Positions 22,396 through 28,362 of a stretch of DNA of 28,362 nt are shown in pieces. Below the pieces are notes generated by a model. The model ran no database searches, was not told the origin of the DNA, and saw nothing but the letters and a program-made list of their open reading frames with translations. Positions within the stretch are counted from its first letter, which is position 1; each line of letters opens with the position of its first letter. A program made the translations under genes and the position numbers. Origin of the DNA: Tritrichomonas musculus (taxonomy: Eukaryota > Parabasalia > Tritrichomonadida > Tritrichomonadidae); assembly GCA_039105265.1 (NCBI GenBank), contig JAPFFF010000270.1, positions 1 through 28,362 on the forward strand. The letters run 5' to 3'.

Positions 22396-22658
22396 GCTAA
22401 TGTTCTTAATTAATTACATTTATTTAATTTTATTCTGGCATTTGACAATAATAATAATAATAAAAAAATGTCACTCTTTTCTTTTAAATGCTATCATTCT
22501 CTGATTTACTTTCATAATAGAAATGAGTTAGTTTTAAAATAATAAAAGAATATTTGATTTAATTTTAAAATAAAATATTAACATGCTTTTATTAATTTAC
22601 AATTTGTTTTTGCAATTTTGTTGAATTAAGTTAAAAAAAAATTCAATTACATAGGAAT

Positions 22659-24626
22659 TTAATCGACTTCTTCAACACGTGGTCCACTGTGTCCTCCTGA
22701 TGTTCCACCTGAGCCACCTTGGTTGAACATATTTGGATCAATTCCGCCTGGCATTCCACCTGGACCTCCGGCTCCGGATCCTCCTGGTGCTGCTCCTTGA
22801 TATGCGCGTTGCATGATTGGCATCAATTTGCTTTCAAGTTCTTTTTGTTTGCTTTCAAATTCTGAAACTTCAGCATCTTGATGTGCATCAACCCACGCAA
22901 GCGTGTCGTTGATTTCTTTGTTGATAGTGTCCTTATCTGTCTGTGGAATGGCATTCGCAAATTGTTCGTTCGATAATGAGTTACGAACTCCAAAGCAGTA
23001 TCCTTCAAGTGCATTCTTGGCTTCAACTTTCTTACGAACTTCTTCATCTTGTGCTTTGAATTTCTCGGCATCTGCAACCATCTTATCGATATCGGATTGT
23101 GAAAGACGTCCTTTCTCATTCTTAATCGTGATCTTCTTAACATTCCCGGTAGATTTATCTTGCGCTGAAACATTCATAATACCATCGGCGTTGACATCAA
23201 AGGTAACTTCTATTTGTGGAACTCCACGTGGCGCTGGAGGAATTCCTGTTAAATCAAATGTACCAAGAAGATTGTTATCTCGTGTCCTTGAACGTTCTCC
23301 TTCATAAACTTTGATTGTAACTGCTGGTTGGTTGTCACTGAATGTTGTGAAAACTTGTGATTTCTTGGCTGGAATTGTAGTGTTACGAGGAATCAAAACT
23401 GTCATGATTTCTCCTGCTGTTTCAATACCAAGTGAAAGTGGTGCAACATCAAGAAGAAGGATGTCTTTGACTGCTTCTGATGTGTCTCCTTTGATGATTG
23501 CTGCTTGAACTGCGGCACCATATGCAACAGCTTCATCTGGGTCAACTCCACGGCATGGTTGTTTGCCATTGAAGAAATCTTGAAGCAATTGTTGAACACG
23601 TGGAATTCTGGATGAACCTCCAACAAGAACAATATCTGTAACATCACTCTTTGACATATTTGCATCCTTCAAAACTTGTGCAACTGGATTCATTGTTGAA
23701 CGGAATAATTCATCATTCAAGTTTTCAAACATAGCACGTGAAATGTTATCCATGAAATCGTGTCCTTCATAAAGCGAATCACAAATGATTGAAGCTGTAG
23801 TTGCTGTTGATAATGTTCTCTTAGCACGTTCACATGCTGTACGAAGTGTTCTTAGTGCACGTGGTGACTGACGAAGATCGCATTTGAATTTCTTTTGGAA
23901 ACGATCTGCAAAGTAGTTAACCATTCTGCTATCAAAGTCTTCACCTCCAAGGTGAGTGTCTCCTGCTGTTGCTTTAACTTCAAACATACCTCCATCAATA
24001 TCAAGAAGTGAAACATCGAATGTACCACCTCCAAGATCGAAGATAAGAACATGACGTTCTTTGTCTGATTTCTCATTTAATCCGAATGCAATTGCTGCTG
24101 CTGTTGGTTCATTGATAATACGAAGAACATTTAATCCTGCAATCACACCTGCATCTTTAGTAGCTTGACGTTGTCCATCGTTGAAATAAGCAGGAACTGT
24201 AACAACTGCATCTGTAACTTTTTCTGTTAATTGCGTTTCTGCGACTTCTTTCATTTTACCTAAAACCATAGCTGAAATTTCTTCTGGATAAAATTGCTTT
24301 GTCTCACCTTTCCATTGGACTTGAATTCGTGGCCTGTCTGCGTCTCCACGAACAACTTTGAATGGCCAGTGTTGCATATCTTTTTGAACAATTGGATCTG
24401 AAAACTTACGCCCAATCATACGTTTTGCATCGAATACTGTGTTTGTTGGATTCATGGCTGCTTGGTTCTTTGCTGCATCACCGACAAGACGTTCTTCATC
24501 TGTAAAAGCGACATAAGATGGTGTTGTACGATTACCCATATCGTTTGCAATGATATCTACTCTGTTGTGGCGAAAGACACCAACGCATGAATAAGTAGTA
24601 CCAAGATCAATTCCGACTGCTGACAT
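22659..24626 (-). CDS. HSP70: Cytosolic HSP70, copy 7
   Basis: Protein identical to copy 1 (D97), with a full-length upstream region at 24627-24896. Confidence 0.98.
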   Translation of the reverse strand: MSAVGIDLGTTYSCVGVFRHNRVDIIANDMGNRTTPSYVAFTDEERLVGDAAKNQAAMNPTNTVFDAKRMIGRKFSDPIVQKDMQHWPFKVVRGDADRPRIQVQWKGETKQFYPEEISAMVLGKMKEVAETQLTEKVTDAVVTVPAYFNDGQRQATKDAGVIAGLNVLRIINEPTAAAIAFGLNEKSDKERHVLIFDLGGGTFDVSLLDIDGGMFEVKATAGDTHLGGEDFDSRMVNYFADRFQKKFKCDLRQSPRALRTLRTACERAKRTLSTATTASIICDSLYEGHDFMDNISRAMFENLNDELFRSTMNPVAQVLKDANMSKSDVTDIVLVGGSSRIPRVQQLLQDFFNGKQPCRGVDPDEAVAYGAAVQAAIIKGDTSEAVKDILLLDVAPLSLGIETAGEIMTVLIPRNTTIPAKKSQVFTTFSDNQPAVTIKVYEGERSRTRDNNLLGTFDLTGIPPAPRGVPQIEVTFDVNADGIMNVSAQDKSTGNVKKITIKNEKGRLSQSDIDKMVADAEKFKAQDEEVRKKVEAKNALEGYCFGVRNSLSNEQFANAIPQTDKDTINKEINDTLAWVDAHQDAEVSEFESKQKELESKLMPIMQRAYQGAAPGGSGAGGPGGMPGGIDPNMFNQGGSGGTSGGHSGPRVEEVD

Positions 24627-25038
24627 TTGTTTTGTGTTTCAAATAAAAAAAATGATTTTTAAAATTTACATTTTTCTTAGTATCATTCAAAATTGTATAC
24701 ATTCTCACAAATGTTAAATGGTCGGGAGAATCAAAATTGAGAGAAAATCATTCAAATATATTGAAAATGATTGAGAGGAATTCATTCAATATTTTTATGA
24801 CGATAAATAGTCAAAACACATATCTATTTTCTTCGATAAATAGTCAATCAATTTAGAAAATTTTCACATAAATAATTCCAAAAATTGAATACATATAATA
24901 ATTAATGATGTTTTTTACCTAAAAACAAATAACAAAAAAAATCATTTCGAAAAAAAAATAAATTAGAGAAGCAACACCATAAGTGAAACATATAAAGATA
25001 TATATAATATATTATTAATAAAAAGAAAAGAAAAAAAG

Positions 25039-25155
25039 GAAGCGACACTACACGTTCCCGGGAAGTCACCCAGCCCAGTACTGATGCAGCCCGCGACTGC
25101 TTAATTTCCAGGTTCGGAATGGAGCTGGATGTATCCAGCCGGGTATGGCCGCTTC
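25039..25155 (-). rRNA. 5S rRNA: 5S rRNA, unit 8 copy a
   Basis: Same 117-nt sequence as the unit 1 genes. Confidence 0.94.
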
Positions 25156-25312
25156 AATAAATTAGTCTATTCTCCATTCTTAAAATTATATCATTTAGCA
25201 TATTATTATAACCGCTTTTTTTTAATGATTTTTAAAATGTAGCTTTGATAAAATTAACAAAAATATATTTGTATTCTTCTATTATATATATATATTATAA
25301 AAGAAAAAAAAG

Positions 25313-25429
25313 GAAGCGACACTACACGTTCCCGGGAAGTCACCCAGCCCAGTACTGATGCAGCCCGCGACTGCTTAATTTCCAGGTTCGGAATGGAGCT
25401 GGATGTATCCAGCCGGGTATGGCCGCTTC
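25313..25429 (-). rRNA. 5S rRNA: 5S rRNA, unit 8 copy b
   Basis: Same 117-nt sequence as the unit 1 genes. A ninth pair would begin about 25 bp beyond the window end, judged from the partial ninth unit. Confidence 0.94.
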
Positions 25430-25879
25430 AATAAATTAGTCTATTCTTCACTCTTAAACTTATATCATTTCTTATATTACTTTAACTGTTTTTCCTATTA
25501 TCTTTATTATATATAAATTTTATTGTGAAATTTTTTTTTTTATTTTGTCTTGTCTTGTTTTGTCATGTATTTTTATGACAATCTTCACTTATCATTTAAT
25601 CAATTTTATAACAATTATTAAAATATAACTCTTTATCTTTTAAATTGATATAAATTTCATTTTTATTCTTATTTTTATTTCAAATGTATTACTCAATTGA
25701 TTTCAAATGAAAACAATTTTTTTATTTTTATTGACAGTTTCTTCAGCATACGTGTTAACATAAATATAAATATATATGGAAAACAAAAACAAAAAAGAAA
25801 ACTTTATATTTCTTATTTATAAATTTTAAAATCATTTTGATTTTCGACAAAAATAAATAAATAAAAAAAAAATATATTT

Positions 25880-25952
25880 TGGGACTTCGCGGACTCGAAC
25901 CACGTACCTTACGATCTTCAGTCGTACGCTCTCCCAGGTGAGCTAAAGTCCC
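25880..25952 (-). tRNA. tRNA-Phe: tRNA-Phe (GAA), unit 8
   Basis: Same 73-nt sequence as the unit 1 gene. Confidence 0.95.
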
Positions 25953-26215
25953 GCTAATGTTCTTAATTAATTACATTTATTTAATTTTATTCTGGCATTT
26001 GACAATAATAATAATAATAAAAAAATGTCACTCTTTTCTTTTAAATGCTATCATTCTCTGATTTACTTTCATAATAGAAATGAGTTAGTTTTAAAATAAT
26101 AAAAGAATATTTGATTTAATTTTAAAATAAAATATTAACATGCTTTTATTAATTTACAATTTGTTTTTGCAATTTTGTTGAATTAAGTTAAAAAAAAATT
26201 CAATTACATAGGAAT

Positions 26216-28183
26216 TTAATCGACTTCTTCAACACGTGGTCCACTGTGTCCTCCTGATGTTCCACCTGAGCCACCTTGGTTGAACATATTTGGATCAATT
26301 CCGCCTGGCATTCCACCTGGACCTCCGGCTCCGGATCCTCCTGGTGCTGCTCCTTGATATGCGCGTTGCATGATTGGCATCAATTTGCTTTCAAGTTCTT
26401 TTTGTTTGCTTTCAAATTCTGAAACTTCAGCATCTTGATGTGCATCAACCCACGCAAGCGTGTCGTTGATTTCTTTGTTGATAGTGTCCTTATCTGTCTG
26501 TGGAATGGCATTCGCAAATTGTTCGTTCGATAATGAGTTACGAACTCCAAAGCAGTATCCTTCAAGTGCATTCTTGGCTTCAACTTTCTTACGAACTTCT
26601 TCATCTTGTGCTTTGAATTTCTCGGCATCTGCAACCATCTTATCGATATCGGATTGTGAAAGACGTCCTTTCTCATTCTTAATCGTGATCTTCTTAACAT
26701 TCCCGGTAGATTTATCTTGCGCTGAAACATTCATAATACCATCGGCGTTGACATCAAAGGTAACTTCTATTTGTGGAACTCCACGTGGCGCTGGAGGAAT
26801 TCCTGTTAAATCAAATGTACCAAGAAGATTGTTATCTCGTGTCCTTGAACGTTCTCCTTCATAAACTTTGATTGTAACTGCTGGTTGGTTGTCACTGAAT
26901 GTTGTGAAAACTTGTGATTTCTTGGCTGGAATTGTAGTGTTACGAGGAATCAAAACTGTCATGATTTCTCCTGCTGTTTCAATACCAAGTGAAAGTGGTG
27001 CAACATCAAGAAGAAGGATGTCTTTGACTGCTTCTGATGTGTCTCCTTTGATGATTGCTGCTTGAACTGCGGCACCATATGCAACAGCTTCATCTGGGTC
27101 AACTCCACGGCATGGTTGTTTGCCATTGAAGAAATCTTGAAGCAATTGTTGAACACGTGGAATTCTGGATGAACCTCCAACAAGAACAATATCTGTAACA
27201 TCACTCTTTGACATATTTGCATCCTTCAAAACTTGTGCAACTGGATTCATTGTTGAACGGAATAATTCATCATTCAAGTTTTCAAACATAGCACGTGAAA
27301 TGTTATCCATGAAATCGTGTCCTTCATAAAGCGAATCACAAATGATTGAAGCTGTAGTTGCTGTTGATAATGTTCTCTTAGCACGTTCACATGCTGTACG
27401 AAGTGTTCTTAGTGCACGTGGTGACTGACGAAGATCGCATTTGAATTTCTTTTGGAAACGATCTGCAAAGTAGTTAACCATTCTGCTATCAAAGTCTTCA
27501 CCTCCAAGGTGAGTGTCTCCTGCTGTTGCTTTAACTTCAAACATACCTCCATCAATATCAAGAAGTGAAACATCGAATGTACCACCTCCAAGATCGAAGA
27601 TAAGAACATGACGTTCTTTGTCTGATTTCTCATTTAATCCGAATGCAATTGCTGCTGCTGTTGGTTCATTGATAATACGAAGAACATTTAATCCTGCAAT
27701 CACACCTGCATCTTTAGTAGCTTGACGTTGTCCATCGTTGAAATAAGCAGGAACTGTAACAACTGCATCTGTAACTTTTTCTGTTAATTGCGTTTCTGCG
27801 ACTTCTTTCATTTTACCTAAAACCATAGCTGAAATTTCTTCTGGATAAAATTGCTTTGTCTCACCTTTCCATTGGACTTGAATTCGTGGCCTGTCTGCGT
27901 CTCCACGAACAACTTTGAATGGCCAGTGTTGCATATCTTTTTGAACAATTGGATCTGAAAACTTACGCCCAATCATACGTTTTGCATCGAATACTGTGTT
28001 TGTTGGATTCATGGCTGCTTGGTTCTTTGCTGCATCACCGACAAGACGTTCTTCATCTGTAAAAGCGACATAAGATGGTGTTGTACGATTACCCATATCG
28101 TTTGCAATGATATCTACTCTGTTGTGGCGAAAGACACCAACGCATGAATAAGTAGTACCAAGATCAATTCCGACTGCTGACAT
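26216..28183 (-). CDS. HSP70: Cytosolic HSP70, copy 8 (upstream region deleted)
   Basis: Coding sequence intact and protein identical to copy 1. Only about 105 bp of the usual upstream sequence remains, because a deletion junction at 28286-28290 removes the repeat-containing region beyond it. If that region holds the promoter or its enhancer elements, this copy may be poorly expressed or unresponsive; that is inference. Confidence 0.97.
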   Translation of the reverse strand: MSAVGIDLGTTYSCVGVFRHNRVDIIANDMGNRTTPSYVAFTDEERLVGDAAKNQAAMNPTNTVFDAKRMIGRKFSDPIVQKDMQHWPFKVVRGDADRPRIQVQWKGETKQFYPEEISAMVLGKMKEVAETQLTEKVTDAVVTVPAYFNDGQRQATKDAGVIAGLNVLRIINEPTAAAIAFGLNEKSDKERHVLIFDLGGGTFDVSLLDIDGGMFEVKATAGDTHLGGEDFDSRMVNYFADRFQKKFKCDLRQSPRALRTLRTACERAKRTLSTATTASIICDSLYEGHDFMDNISRAMFENLNDELFRSTMNPVAQVLKDANMSKSDVTDIVLVGGSSRIPRVQQLLQDFFNGKQPCRGVDPDEAVAYGAAVQAAIIKGDTSEAVKDILLLDVAPLSLGIETAGEIMTVLIPRNTTIPAKKSQVFTTFSDNQPAVTIKVYEGERSRTRDNNLLGTFDLTGIPPAPRGVPQIEVTFDVNADGIMNVSAQDKSTGNVKKITIKNEKGRLSQSDIDKMVADAEKFKAQDEEVRKKVEAKNALEGYCFGVRNSLSNEQFANAIPQTDKDTINKEINDTLAWVDAHQDAEVSEFESKQKELESKLMPIMQRAYQGAAPGGSGAGGPGGMPGGIDPNMFNQGGSGGTSGGHSGPRVEEVD

Positions 28184-28285
28184 TTGTTTTGTGTTTCAAA
28201 TAAAAAAAATGATTTTTAAAATTTACATTTTTCTTAGTATCATTCAAAATTGTATACATTCTCACAAATGTTAAATGGTCGGGAG

Positions 28286-28290
28286 AATCA
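28286..28290. other. Microhomology deletion junction between units 8 and 9
   Basis: Sequence upstream of HSP70 copy 8 runs normally to gggagaatca, then continues with tttcgaaaaa, which in other units lies 211 bp further on. The two sides share AATCA (3406-3410 and 3617-3621 in unit 1 numbering). The lost part holds both upstream repeat sets and the unit boundary. Confidence 0.9.
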
Positions 28291-28362
28291 TTTCGAAAAA
28301 AAAATAAATTAGAGAAGCAACACCATAAGTGAAACATATAAAGATATATATAATATATTATT
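28286..28362. repeat. Partial ninth unit
   Basis: These 77 bp match the start of the other units from about base 44 onward, without the first 43 bp lost in the junction. The window ends about 25 bp short of where 5S copy a would begin, so the array continues or the sequence ends inside it. Confidence 0.9.

Larger units (their letters stand above)
1..28362. repeat. Tandem array of about 3.56-kb units (HSP70, tRNA-Phe, 2 x 5S)
   Basis: The window is filled by direct tandem copies of one unit. Taking the first base of the window as the unit start, units begin at 1, 3574, 7131, 10688, 14245, 17782, 21339 and 24897. Lengths are 3573, 3557, 3557, 3557, 3537, 3557 and 3558 bp. Unit 8 is shortened at 28286-28290, where a partial ninth unit begins. 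Gene order and strand are the same in all units. Coding and RNA sequences look identical by eye except one HSP70 codon in units 3 and 4, and spacers differ only at scattered sites. Such uniformity points to recent amplification or ongoing homogenisation by unequal exchange or gene conversion. No transposase, reverse transcriptase, terminal repeats or other mobile-element parts are present. Confidence 0.98.

Noticed and set aside
1-28362. Mobile element, virus-derived repeat or CRISPR array
   Set aside because: The long direct repeats contain whole host genes, and there are no transposition, integration, capsid or Cas genes and no short repeat-spacer pattern.
1-28362. Assembly duplication of one unit
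   Set aside because: Units carry private differences (16 bp in unit 1, 20 bp in unit 5, D97E in units 3 and 4, one A in unit 7, the junction after unit 8), so they are not plain copies of one consensus. The exact count still depends on read evidence.

Overview
The window is one tandem array and nothing else: seven complete units, an eighth that is shortened at its right end, and the first bases of a ninth. The usual period is 3,557 bp. Every unit carries the same four genes, all on the minus strand. Read in the direction of transcription they are an intronless cytosolic HSP70 gene (655 codons), a tRNA-Phe(GAA) gene and two identical 5S rRNA genes; the next HSP70 upstream region follows. In total I count 8 HSP70 genes, 8 tRNA-Phe genes and 16 5S rRNA genes. 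A Pol II stress-chaperone gene is therefore co-amplified with Pol III genes for translation components.

The organism is a eukaryote. HSP70 ends in EEVD, the mark of the cytosolic/nuclear eukaryotic form. The tRNA and 5S genes have internal A/B- and A/C-box-like promoters and T-run terminators, and a possible AATAAA poly(A) signal follows HSP70. Spacers are extremely A/T-rich and the standard genetic code fits. HSP70 reads like an invertebrate or protist protein and the 5S sequence is divergent. I cannot assign a taxon from sequence alone.

Layout of a unit (unit 1 coordinates): A/T spacer 1-143; 5S copy a 144-260; spacer 261-417; 5S copy b 418-534; spacer 535-999 with a hairpin-forming inverted repeat; tRNA-Phe 1000-1072; spacer 1073-1335 with an AAT microsatellite and the HSP70 3' flank; HSP70 1336-3303; HSP70 upstream region 3304-3573 with two sets of repeats at 33-34 bp spacing. 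Units start at 1, 3574, 7131, 10688, 14245, 17782, 21339 and 24897.

The units are nearly identical but can be told apart, which argues against a simple assembly duplication. Unit 1 has 16 extra bp plus substitutions, all in its Pol III half. HSP70 copies 3 and 4 share a D97E change. Unit 5 lacks 20 bp between 7-bp direct repeats. Unit 7 has one extra A. After HSP70 copy 8, a 211-bp deletion with 5-bp microhomology removes most of its upstream region. Both window edges lie inside the array, so the true copy number is probably higher.
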